Assembly (NCBI RefSeq): GCF_900100735.1
Contig: NZ_FNCJ01000003.1
Coordinates: 558,001 to 622,000 of the forward strand
Source of the DNA: Paraburkholderia phenazinium
Lineage (GTDB): Bacteria > Pseudomonadota > Gammaproteobacteria > Burkholderiales > Burkholderiaceae
Length of the DNA stretch: 64,000 nt
Direction: 5' to 3'
Position 1 is the first letter of the stretch. Each line of letters begins with the position of its first letter. Shown one piece after another: positions 45,485 through 52,960 of this stretch. A model generated the notes under the pieces. The model did no database searches. It had not been told where the DNA came from and worked only from the letters and a program-made list of their open reading frames with translations. Made by a program: the position numbers and the translations under genes.

Positions 45485-47995
45485 CTAACTGCCTCTGTAG
45501 GTGGTGGCTGCGTTCGCCGGTGTCGATGCGCTCGGCGCGGCCTTGGTCTTGCCGCTCGCCGTGCCCATGCCGGCGCCCGTGCCGTCCAGCGACAACGGCG
45601 CCCGCGCCTTTTGCTTCTGCCCCGGCGGCGGTGCGCTGGGCTGCGCGCGCTCGTTCGCCAGCAGTTGAGCACACGGCAGCGGCTTGTTGTTGCTCGGGGC
45701 AATCAGCGGAATCAGCGCGGCCAGCGGGTTGATGAGCCCGAGGCCGACCATTGCCCCGCCACGCAGCGCGAGAGCGGTCGCGTTCACGCCCACATGTGGG
45801 TCTTTGAACGTGCCTTTTACGTATAGCGGCGAGCGCAGCGTAAATACCCGGAAGCCTTTCGTATGCGGGTGGACGCCGAGGTCCATCGTCTCGTCGCGCA
45901 GATTGACGTTGCCGTCGATGTCGATCACGGCGTCATCGGTATCGAGCGCGAACACCCGCGGGTCGAGCACGCCGTTGGTCGCCACGAAGTCGGCGGCGGC
46001 GCAGTTGATCTTCACGTCGGCCGTGCCGAACAGCTTTTCATAGACCACGTTGGCCACATTCAGGCCGGCCGCTTCCATCAGCAAGCGGCTCACCGTGCCA
46101 TCGGTGACGAGCGCTTTCACCTCGCCGTTCGCCGTCGCCGCCAGTGCGGCCGGCGAGTTGCCGGTTGCGGACAGCGCCGCGTCGCCGTTCACTTCACCGA
46201 GCGCGTTTTGCATCGTCTTGAAGTTCGGGAACAACTGCTTGAGCTTCAGATGGCGCGCCGAGGTCGAAAAGCGCCCCTTCAGCGGCGTGGCACTGCCGTC
46301 CAGATGAATCTCGGACGAAAGCGTGCCGCCCGCCACCCCGAACGACAGGGGCACCAGCGAGAGCACGCCGTCGGTCATCACCACATGCGTGTACACGTCG
46401 GTAATCGGCAGGTCCGGGTTCTTGATGAGACGCCGCCCGGTGAATTTCACATCGGCGTCGATCGCGTTCCAGCGGTCGGTGCGGAAGGCCTCGACCGGCA
46501 ACACCTTGCCCGCCGGCTGCTGCGTCGTGTCGCCACGCCTCGCCTTGCTGGCGTTGGAATCCGCGCCGATTACCGGAGCCAGATCGGAGAACTGCAGCAG
46601 GTTCGACACCAGTTCGCCCTGCAACAGCGGACGCGGTTCGCGAGCGGTGTAGGTCAGCGAGCCGTTCAGGTCGCTGCCGCCCACCCGGCCTGTAAAGTTT
46701 TCATACTTGAAGACATTGCCGTCACGCTTGAACTGGCCAACCAGCCGGCCCTCCGTGGCATACGGGGGCGTATCCGGCAGGGTCACCCCCGTCAGCGAAT
46801 ACAGACGCGCCATGCTCGTGCCTTGCAGCCACAGGCGCAGATCGAGCGCGGCGAGGTTGGCCGGATCCGTGATCGTGCCGACCAGCGCCACGTGCAGGTC
46901 GCCGGCCTTGACGTCGGCCTGCAGCGGGAATGGCCGGTTGACGTCCTGCAGTGCCAGCACGCCGCCCAGCTTGCCGCTGCCCGATACCGGCGTGTGGTTG
47001 TAGGAGCCCTTCACGGTCCAGCCGATCGCGTACGGCGGAACGGGTGGTCGCGCGCCGGCGCCCACGCTGCTCGCGGCGTTGACCGGTGCGGAGGCCGCGG
47101 ATGTCATGGTCGCCTCGCTGCTGGCGGTCGTGCCGGCACTCGCGCCAGCGGCAGGCGCGGCGCCGGAGCCGGCGCTGCCGGGTGCAGCGGCCGCGCCCTG
47201 CGAAGCGGAAGAAGTACCGGATGCCGTCGAAGTAGCCGAGGCGGCTGAGGTGCCTGACGTAGCCGCAGCGGCCGACGCAGCCGCCGCCTCCGATGCTGCG
47301 ATCGCATTCGCCTGGGCCGTAAGCCGGCTCGCGCCTTCTTTGCCGACCACCTGGGCGGACGCGCTGCGCGACGACGCTTCCTGCTCCTTCATGACCTCGC
47401 CGATCGGAATTGGCTGGCCGAGGGTGTCGACCACAACCTGCACCTCGGTCTTCTTCTGTTGATCCGACAAGGCGATATTGCCTTTGGCGAAGGCAATATC
47501 GTGCAGATCCAGCTTCCATTCCGACGGCCCAGCCGAGGACTGCAGCTTGAAGGTCCAGTTGTCGCGTCCGTCGACCAGCCGCTCCAGATCGACCGCGGGA
47601 TTCACCAGATTGATCGCCGGAATCACAATGTCATGCGCCAGCAACGGCAGCACCGCCACCTCGAAGTCGATCTCGTCGAGCGTCGCGAAATGCGGTTGTT
47701 TGGCCCAGTCGGGGTTGGCCACCGTGATATTGGCAGCCGAAAAACGCGGCCAGGGCACCCAGGCGCGCCAGCCCGTCTCGCCCACCGGATGGCGCCAGCC
47801 GACTTTCAGATCGCCCTCGATGGCAAACGACCGGCCAATCGCCTCGCTCACTTTCTGGTCGACCCACGGGCGCGCGCGATTCCAGTCGAACGTCAAAACA
47901 AAAACCGCCAGTACGGCGATCAGGACCACAATGACCGCCACGAGCCATGCGATGATCTTGCCAATTCGTCCGCCGATCGTCCGCGACACTGCCAT
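45485..47995 (-). CDS. AsmA-family envelope protein
   Basis: 836-residue protein of the AsmA/TamB-like group, inner-membrane anchored with a large periplasmic part, implicated in lipid transport and outer-membrane homeostasis. A single N-terminal membrane segment IIAWLVAVIVVLIAVLAVFVL (near 14-34) is followed by the AsmA N-terminal signature FDWNRARPWVDQKVSEAIGR. The C-terminal half (near 560-790) has the repetitive beta-rich pattern of the AsmA C-terminal domain. An unusual insert of about 90 residues (roughly 225-315) is almost entirely Ala, Ser, Gly and Thr, probably a flexible spacer. It is divergent from the fetAB-like genes. Confidence 0.9.
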   Translation of the reverse strand: MAVSRTIGGRIGKIIAWLVAVIVVLIAVLAVFVLTFDWNRARPWVDQKVSEAIGRSFAIEGDLKVGWRHPVGETGWRAWVPWPRFSAANITVANPDWAKQPHFATLDEIDFEVAVLPLLAHDIVIPAINLVNPAVDLERLVDGRDNWTFKLQSSAGPSEWKLDLHDIAFAKGNIALSDQQKKTEVQVVVDTLGQPIPIGEVMKEQEASSRSASAQVVGKEGASRLTAQANAIAASEAAAASAAAATSGTSAASATSTASGTSSASQGAAAAPGSAGSGAAPAAGASAGTTASSEATMTSAASAPVNAASSVGAGARPPVPPYAIGWTVKGSYNHTPVSGSGKLGGVLALQDVNRPFPLQADVKAGDLHVALVGTITDPANLAALDLRLWLQGTSMARLYSLTGVTLPDTPPYATEGRLVGQFKRDGNVFKYENFTGRVGGSDLNGSLTYTAREPRPLLQGELVSNLLQFSDLAPVIGADSNASKARRGDTTQQPAGKVLPVEAFRTDRWNAIDADVKFTGRRLIKNPDLPITDVYTHVVMTDGVLSLVPLSFGVAGGTLSSEIHLDGSATPLKGRFSTSARHLKLKQLFPNFKTMQNALGEVNGDAALSATGNSPAALAATANGEVKALVTDGTVSRLLMEAAGLNVANVVYEKLFGTADVKINCAAADFVATNGVLDPRVFALDTDDAVIDIDGNVNLRDETMDLGVHPHTKGFRVFTLRSPLYVKGTFKDPHVGVNATALALRGGAMVGLGLINPLAALIPLIAPSNNKPLPCAQLLANERAQPSAPPPGQKQKARAPLSLDGTGAGMGTASGKTKAAPSASTPANAATTYRGS

Positions 47996-48143
47996 GAGGA
48001 ACTCCGCTCTTCTCTGTTTGCGTATCGGACAGCAGTTAGCATGCCCGGTTCACCGCGCCGGCCATCTGGCACGGCCAGTCATGGCAACGTGCTGAGGCGC
48101 GAAACGCGGGGCCTGCATTGTACCTATCACCCAGATTCCTACT

Positions 48144-48857
48144 ATGACGGACACTCCGATCGCCGCCGCCGAGGACATCGCCCGGCGCGACCCGTTGAGC
48201 GGCCAGATGCTGCTGCAACCTACCCGCTTCGCCCTCTACGCAGGCGACCGGGTCGCCATTACCGGCCCGTCGGGGTCCGGCAAGAGCGTATTTCTGCGCG
48301 CCTTCGCGCTGCTCGATCCGCTCGATGGCGGGCGCGTGGTCTGGCACGGCACGCCGGTCGAGCGCGCGGCGATACCACGCTACCGGCGCAACGTCGCCTA
48401 TATCCGCCAGCGCCCGGCGATTCTGGACGGCAGCGTCGAAGACAACCTGCGCTATCCGTTTTCGCTGAAGGCCTATCGCGACGTGCGCTTCGATCGCGCG
48501 CGGGCCGCGTCGCTCGCCTCCCAGGCCGGCCGCGGCGCAGACTTTCTCGACAAGCGGGCCAGCGACCTGTCGGGCGGCGAAGCGCAGATCGCCGCGCTGA
48601 TCCGCGTGCTGCAGCTTGCACCCGAGGTGCTGCTGCTCGACGAACCCACCGCCTCGCTCGACCCCGAGTCGTCGCATGCCATTGAGGGGCTGGTCAAGGC
48701 CTGGTTTAGCGCCGGCGACAAGCCGCGCGCCTCGGTATGGGTCTCGCACGATCCGGCCCAGGCACAGCGCATGAGCGAGCGGCACCTGAGCATGCGCGCC
48801 GGCGTGCTGGCCGAAGCGGCGTTCACGCCCAATGCCGATGAGGAACCCACCCGATGA
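48144..48857 (+). CDS. fetA: ABC transporter ATPase, FetA (YbbL)-like
   Basis: 237-residue ABC ATPase paired with an UPF0014/FetB permease. Walker A ITGPSGSGKSVFLRAF, Q-loop AYIRQRPAILDGSVEDN, signature DLSGGEAQIAALIRVLQL (a variant without the usual QRVA), Walker B VLLLDEPTASLDPES and the His switch WVSHDPAQAQ are visible. In E. coli FetAB is linked to iron efflux and peroxide resistance; applying this here is inference. The stop codon overlaps the fetB start (ATGA at 48854), so the two are translationally coupled. Confidence 0.88.
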   Translation: MTDTPIAAAEDIARRDPLSGQMLLQPTRFALYAGDRVAITGPSGSGKSVFLRAFALLDPLDGGRVVWHGTPVERAAIPRYRRNVAYIRQRPAILDGSVEDNLRYPFSLKAYRDVRFDRARAASLASQAGRGADFLDKRASDLSGGEAQIAALIRVLQLAPEVLLLDEPTASLDPESSHAIEGLVKAWFSAGDKPRASVWVSHDPAQAQRMSERHLSMRAGVLAEAAFTPNADEEPTR

Positions 48858-49663
48858 CCCTGCAAAACCTCAGCCTGTGGGACGTGGCGATCGCCGCCCT
48901 GCTGATCGTCGTCAACGGCGCGGTGTCCGTGGCGCTCAAGCTCGATCTGGAACGCAAGCTGGCCTGGGCCGCTGTGCGCACCGTCGTCCAGTTGCTGGCG
49001 ATCGGCTATGTGCTTGGCTGGGTGTTCCGCTTCGACCGCTGGTTTGTGGTGTTGCCGTTGATGGTGCTGATGACCCTGATCGCCGGTTTCGCGGGTGCGC
49101 AACGCGGCGCGCGCACCTATGCCGGCCAGCGCGCCGACAGCGTGCTGTCGATCTGGCTCAGCTCATGGCTGGTGGCCGCCGTGGGTCTGTTCGTGGTGAT
49201 CCGGATTCACCCGTGGTACGAGCCTCAATATGCGATTCCGATTCTCGGCATGATCCTCGGCAACACGCTCACCGGGGTGTCGCTCGGCATCGAGCGGATG
49301 ACCGAGGAGCTGACCTCGCGCCGCGACCGCGTGGATATGGCGCTCGCGCTCGGCGCGACCCGCTGGGAAGCGGCCCAGGGCCCGGCACGCCAGGCGGTGC
49401 GAGCCGGGATGATTCCTACCCTCAACCAGATGGCGGTGGTCGGCGTGGTCAGTCTGCCCGGCATGATGACGGGCCAGGTGCTGGCCGGCCAGTCGCCGCT
49501 GCAGGCTGTGCGGTATCAGATCGTGATCATGTTCCTGATCGCCGCCTCGTCCGCGCTCGGCACGGTGGGCGCAGTGCTGCTGACGTATCGGCGGCTGTTT
49601 TCGCCGGAGCACCGGTTTCTGGCATCGAGACTGATCGAGCGGGCCGCGCCCGCCCGGCAGTGA
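48854..49663 (+). CDS. fetB: ABC transporter permease, FetB (YbbM, UPF0014)-like
   Basis: 269-residue polytopic inner-membrane protein of the UPF0014/FetB family. Several hydrophobic segments are clear: VAIAALLIVVNGAVSVAL, VQLLAIGYVLGWVF, WFVVLPLMVLMTLIAGF, SSWLVAAVGLFVVIRI, YAIPILGMILGNTLTGVSL, and two near the C-terminus. The cytoplasmic block MTEELTSRRDRVDMALALGATRWEAA followed by MIPTLNQMAVVGVVSLPGMMTGQ is the family signature. It starts inside the last codons of fetA and forms the export system with it. Confidence 0.92.
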   Translation: MTLQNLSLWDVAIAALLIVVNGAVSVALKLDLERKLAWAAVRTVVQLLAIGYVLGWVFRFDRWFVVLPLMVLMTLIAGFAGAQRGARTYAGQRADSVLSIWLSSWLVAAVGLFVVIRIHPWYEPQYAIPILGMILGNTLTGVSLGIERMTEELTSRRDRVDMALALGATRWEAAQGPARQAVRAGMIPTLNQMAVVGVVSLPGMMTGQVLAGQSPLQAVRYQIVIMFLIAASSALGTVGAVLLTYRRLFSPEHRFLASRLIERAAPARQ

Positions 49664-49664
49664 A

Positions 49665-50225
49665 TCAACGTTTCGCCGACACCGCGACCTGAGTCCCGTC
49701 AGTCAGCGTCAGCGTCTTCGTGCTGCCGTTGGTAGGCATCGTAAAGCGCACGATCTGGCTGATCCTCACGTCGTTCGGACACTTGAGCGTCTTGCCCGCA
49801 TGGGTGACGCTCTTGGTGCCGTGTGGCGAGAGGGCCTGGAAGCTCATCTGCACGGTCGCCGTGCCGTCGTCGGCGACCACCGGCGCAAAGCGGATCTGCG
49901 TTTGCCGCAGCACCGTGCCGTTGGTATCGAGCGGCAGCGAGTCGTAGTTCGGACATTGCTCCACCGCCGCAACCGGGCTGCCGGGCGGCGTCGTCTTCCA
50001 TGTGAAGTCGTCGGATTCGCCGGAGCGGATGGTGCGCGTCTCCTGCGCGTTGCCGAACTCCTTCGACGTGACCTTGACCGTATAACGGATTGGGCCATCC
50101 GGTGCGGCTTGCGAAGTCACGGTGATCGGCGTGACGGCGTGGGCTAGCGGCGCCAGCGTGCAGGCCAGGGAGGCCACAATGGAAACGGCGGCAGAAACGG
50201 CGGAGAGTCTGAAGCAGGGGCTCAT
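49665..50225 (-). CDS. Exported protein of unknown function
   Basis: 186-residue protein with a signal peptide (MSPCFRLSAVSAAVSIVASLAC..., likely cleavage after LAHA). The mature part looks like a beta-rich periplasmic domain: ITVTSQAAPDGPIRYTVKV, then a single pair of Cys (VEQCPNY and LKCPNDV) that may form a disulfide. I cannot name a family with confidence. GAGGT lies a few bases before the ATG at 50225, which is preferred to an upstream GTG in frame. It is convergent with fetB, whose stop is one base away. Confidence 0.75.
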   Translation of the reverse strand: MSPCFRLSAVSAAVSIVASLACTLAPLAHAVTPITVTSQAAPDGPIRYTVKVTSKEFGNAQETRTIRSGESDDFTWKTTPPGSPVAAVEQCPNYDSLPLDTNGTVLRQTQIRFAPVVADDGTATVQMSFQALSPHGTKSVTHAGKTLKCPNDVRISQIVRFTMPTNGSTKTLTLTDGTQVAVSAKR

Positions 50226-50400
50226 ACGGTCACCTCGTCGTTGTGCCGCTGCACGCTCGCGTCGCAAGACGCGCAGCGAATTTACCTGGAGCCCTGCCAG
50301 TCTACCGCCAAGCGGACCCGAACGCGCTTCGCGGGGATCGGGTGTTAACCCGCTTGCGGTAAGACGTTTTCTGCGTTTCCGAATGCGAGCAACGGATGGC

Positions 50401-51417
50401 TTAAAAGCCGGTCAGCACCAGTTTGCCGATCGCGCGTCCCTGTTCCAGCAACTGATGCGCACGCCGCACATTCTGCGCATTGATCTTGCCGAGGTCCTCG
50501 CCGACGGTCGTGCGCAGCGTGCCCGCGTCGACGAGCCGGCCCACTTCGGTGAGCAGCTTGTGCTGTTCGATCATGTCCGGGGTGCCGAACATCGACCGCG
50601 TGAACATGAATTCCCAATGGAACGCAGCGCTTTTCGCCTTCAGCAGTTCGACGGCAATCGGGCGGTCGTTTTCGACGATCGTACAAATACCGCCCTGTGG
50701 TTTGACGACGGCTGCGGCAGCCGGGAAATGCTTGTCTGTATCGTTGAAAATCAGCACGAAATCGACCTGCTCGAAGCCGATCTGTTTCAGTTGTGCGGGC
50801 ATGTCGCCGAAGTGGTCGACGATATGGTCGGCGCCCAGTTCGGTTGCCCACTTCGCCGACGCCGGACGCGAGGCGGTTGCGATCACGGTCAGCCCGGCCA
50901 GCTGCTTGGCCAGTTGAATCCCGATCGAGCCGACCCCGCCCGCGCCACCGATAATCAGCACCGAGCGGCCCTTGTCGGCGCCCTGCGGCGACACCCCGAG
51001 GCGATCGAACAACGCCTCCCATGCGGTAATCGCCGTCAACGGCAAGGCGGCTGCGTGCGTGAAGTCGAGCGAGGCCGGCTTGCGGCCGACGATACGCTCG
51101 TCCACCAGGTGATATTCGCTGTTCGCACCCGGCCGCGTGATGCTGCCGGCGTAGAACACCGGGTCGCCCACCTTGAACAACGTTACCTCGGGGCCTACTG
51201 CGGCCACCGTCCCGGCTGCGTCCCAGCCGAGCACGCGCGGCGCGCTCTCCACGGTGTCTTTCGGCGAGCGAACCTTGAAATCGACCGGGTTCACCGAGAT
51301 CGCCTCGACCTTCACCAGCAGGTCGCGGCCCTTCGCTTCAGGTTTGGGAAGCTCGATGTCGAGCAGCGCTTCGGGATGGTCGATGGGCAAGTAGCGATAA
51401 AGACCGACAGCTTTCAT
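50401..51417 (-). CDS. Zinc-type alcohol dehydrogenase-like / quinone oxidoreductase (MDR superfamily)
   Basis: 338-residue NADPH-dependent medium-chain dehydrogenase/reductase. The N-terminal GroES-like domain has VNPVDFKVRSP and PRVLGWDAAGTVAAVG. The Rossmann segment is SVLIIGGAGGVGSIGIQLAKQL. Zinc-binding Cys residues of classical alcohol dehydrogenases are absent, so it belongs with the zinc-independent quinone oxidoreductases acting on enones or quinones. Ribosome-binding AGGAGC precedes the ATG at 51417. It is transcribed divergently from a LysR-type regulator, with 175 bp between the two starts, an arrangement that usually means regulation by that protein. Confidence 0.92.
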   Translation of the reverse strand: MKAVGLYRYLPIDHPEALLDIELPKPEAKGRDLLVKVEAISVNPVDFKVRSPKDTVESAPRVLGWDAAGTVAAVGPEVTLFKVGDPVFYAGSITRPGANSEYHLVDERIVGRKPASLDFTHAAALPLTAITAWEALFDRLGVSPQGADKGRSVLIIGGAGGVGSIGIQLAKQLAGLTVIATASRPASAKWATELGADHIVDHFGDMPAQLKQIGFEQVDFVLIFNDTDKHFPAAAAVVKPQGGICTIVENDRPIAVELLKAKSAAFHWEFMFTRSMFGTPDMIEQHKLLTEVGRLVDAGTLRTTVGEDLGKINAQNVRRAHQLLEQGRAIGKLVLTGF

Positions 51418-51574
51418 GGCAGCTCCTGATTCGTTCGTGAGATAAATGGGATAAACGTTGCGCTCCGGCGCGCAGGGCTCGACTGCAGGGCTCGCGTCGC
51501 GCCACTTCGCTCGGACTGTGCTTATCTTAGGACGATCCTTGCCTCTCCAGAACAGGCATAATGGCTTAAACATT

Positions 51575-51590
51575 TTCTTGAAATTCAGAA
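51575..51590. promoter_or_regulatory. Candidate LysR-type operator in the divergent region
   Basis: TTCTTGAAATTCAGAA is an imperfect palindrome with TTCT/AGAA ends, lying just before the LysR start. It is a plausible binding site controlling both the regulator and the oxidoreductase. Confidence 0.35.
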
Positions 51591-51592
51591 TA

Positions 51593-52549
51593 ATGGCAAA
51601 GCCAGTCGCCTCCCCTGTGTCTGCTGTCCAGCATGAGCGCGAACGGCTCGATCTGCTCGATGTGGCTCTGTTCGTGCGGGCCGCGCTGCTCGCCAATGTG
51701 TCGGCGGCCGGCCGCGAGTTCGGTTTGTCAGCGGCAGTGGCAAGCGCGCGGCTCGCTCAACTCGAGCGGCTGCTCGGCGCCCGTCTGTTGCATCGGACCA
51801 CGCGCCGCATCAGCCTCACGCAGGAAGGTGAGATTTTCATGACGCGCGCGCAAACGCTGCTCGATGCCGCCGCCGCGGCGCGCGCCTCAGTCGGCCGTGC
51901 GCAAACCGAACCGCAGGGACGCTTGCGGGTGTCGATGCCGTCGTCGTTCGGGCGCCAGCATGTGTCGCCGGTGATCCCCGAATTCCTGCGCCGTTATCCG
52001 GGCGTGAGCGTCGATCTGCGACTCTCCGACCACATCGTCGACCTGGTCGACGCCGGCGTGGATCTGGCGATCCGGCTCGGCGCGCTGAAGGATTCGACGC
52101 TGGTGGCGAAACGCCTGGCGGTCAACCGCCGGGTGATCTGCTGCGCCCCCGCATATCTGAGCGCGCGCGGCACGCCGCATCATCCGGCCGATCTGGCGCA
52201 GCACGAATGCGTGATTCTGGCGGACCAGAACAGCTGGGCCTTCGAGACGCCCGCCGGTCCGCTCGACGTACGCGTGACGGGCCGCCTCGTCACCGACAAC
52301 GGCGAAGTGATCCGCGATGCCCTGCTAGCTGGTTTCGGCATTGCGCTCAAATCGACATGGGATGTAGCGCCCTATTTGCGCAGCGGCGAACTGGTGACGA
52401 TCCTCGACAGCTATCCGCTCGCCGAGACGGTCGCGATCTGGGCCGTCTATCCGAGCCGCGCCTTCGTGCCGCCGAAGACGCTGGCGTTGATCGAATTTCT
52501 TGCCACCCACTTCGGCGATCCGCCGTATTGGGATGTCGAGCCGCGTTGA
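51593..52549 (+). CDS. LysR-family transcriptional regulator
   Basis: 318-residue LysR-type regulator. The N-terminal helix-turn-helix is VALFVRAALLANVSAAGREFGLSAAVASARLAQLERLLGARLLHRTTRRISLT (residues about 23-76). The C-terminal effector domain, from RLRVSMPSSFGRQHVSPVIPEFLRRYPGV, is the periplasmic-binding-protein fold of the group. A non-conserved leader in frame is excluded by choosing the ATG at 51593. It is divergent from the quinone oxidoreductase, its likely target. The effector is unknown. Confidence 0.93.
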   Translation: MAKPVASPVSAVQHERERLDLLDVALFVRAALLANVSAAGREFGLSAAVASARLAQLERLLGARLLHRTTRRISLTQEGEIFMTRAQTLLDAAAAARASVGRAQTEPQGRLRVSMPSSFGRQHVSPVIPEFLRRYPGVSVDLRLSDHIVDLVDAGVDLAIRLGALKDSTLVAKRLAVNRRVICCAPAYLSARGTPHHPADLAQHECVILADQNSWAFETPAGPLDVRVTGRLVTDNGEVIRDALLAGFGIALKSTWDVAPYLRSGELVTILDSYPLAETVAIWAVYPSRAFVPPKTLALIEFLATHFGDPPYWDVEPR

Positions 52550-52579
52550 GTCGCATTCAAACGCTGGCTCGACCCAAGT

Positions 52580-52903
52580 TCAGTGCTTGCCGCGGTGCTC
52601 CCTCTGCGGCTCGCCTCGTGAGTTCGCGTTGCTATGCGCGTCGTTCTGCGTTTTCTGCTGATACTCGTCGCCGCCGCGCCGGTCAGTGTCCTTCAGTCCG
52701 CGCTGCAGGTCGCGATGGGCCTGCTTGCCCACGCCGCGCGGTTCGTCCTCGTGTTGCGACTCGACGCTCTGATCCGTTTCATGCGGTAGCGGCGCAGCCT
52801 TGTCCTGCAATGAGTCCGCGTCCCGGCCAGCGTGCAGACCGGTCTCTTTACCGTGCGCCCGATGCTTGCCGCCACCGTGCGACACTTGGGATGATGTTTT
52901 CAT
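52580..52903 (-). CDS. Small hydrophilic protein downstream of ligD
   Basis: Unrecognised 107-residue protein, almost free of hydrophobic residues and rich in His, Gln, Arg, Glu, Asp and Gly (MKTSSQVSHGGGKHRAHG..., ESQHEDEPRGVGKQAHRD, DRRGGDEYQQKTQ). It is probably intrinsically disordered. A consensus AGGAGG lies eight bases before the ATG, supporting translation. It lies 57 bp after the ligD stop on the same strand, so it could be the last member of the ku-ligD unit. Stress-type disordered proteins of this composition are common in Burkholderiales (recollection), but no function is assigned. Confidence 0.7.
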   Translation of the reverse strand: MKTSSQVSHGGGKHRAHGKETGLHAGRDADSLQDKAAPLPHETDQSVESQHEDEPRGVGKQAHRDLQRGLKDTDRRGGDEYQQKTQNDAHSNANSRGEPQREHRGKH

Positions 52904-52960
52904 GGCGTCCTCCTATGTTTCGATTGCCTTCGGGCGCGCCGGTGAATCCGGCCCGCTCGT

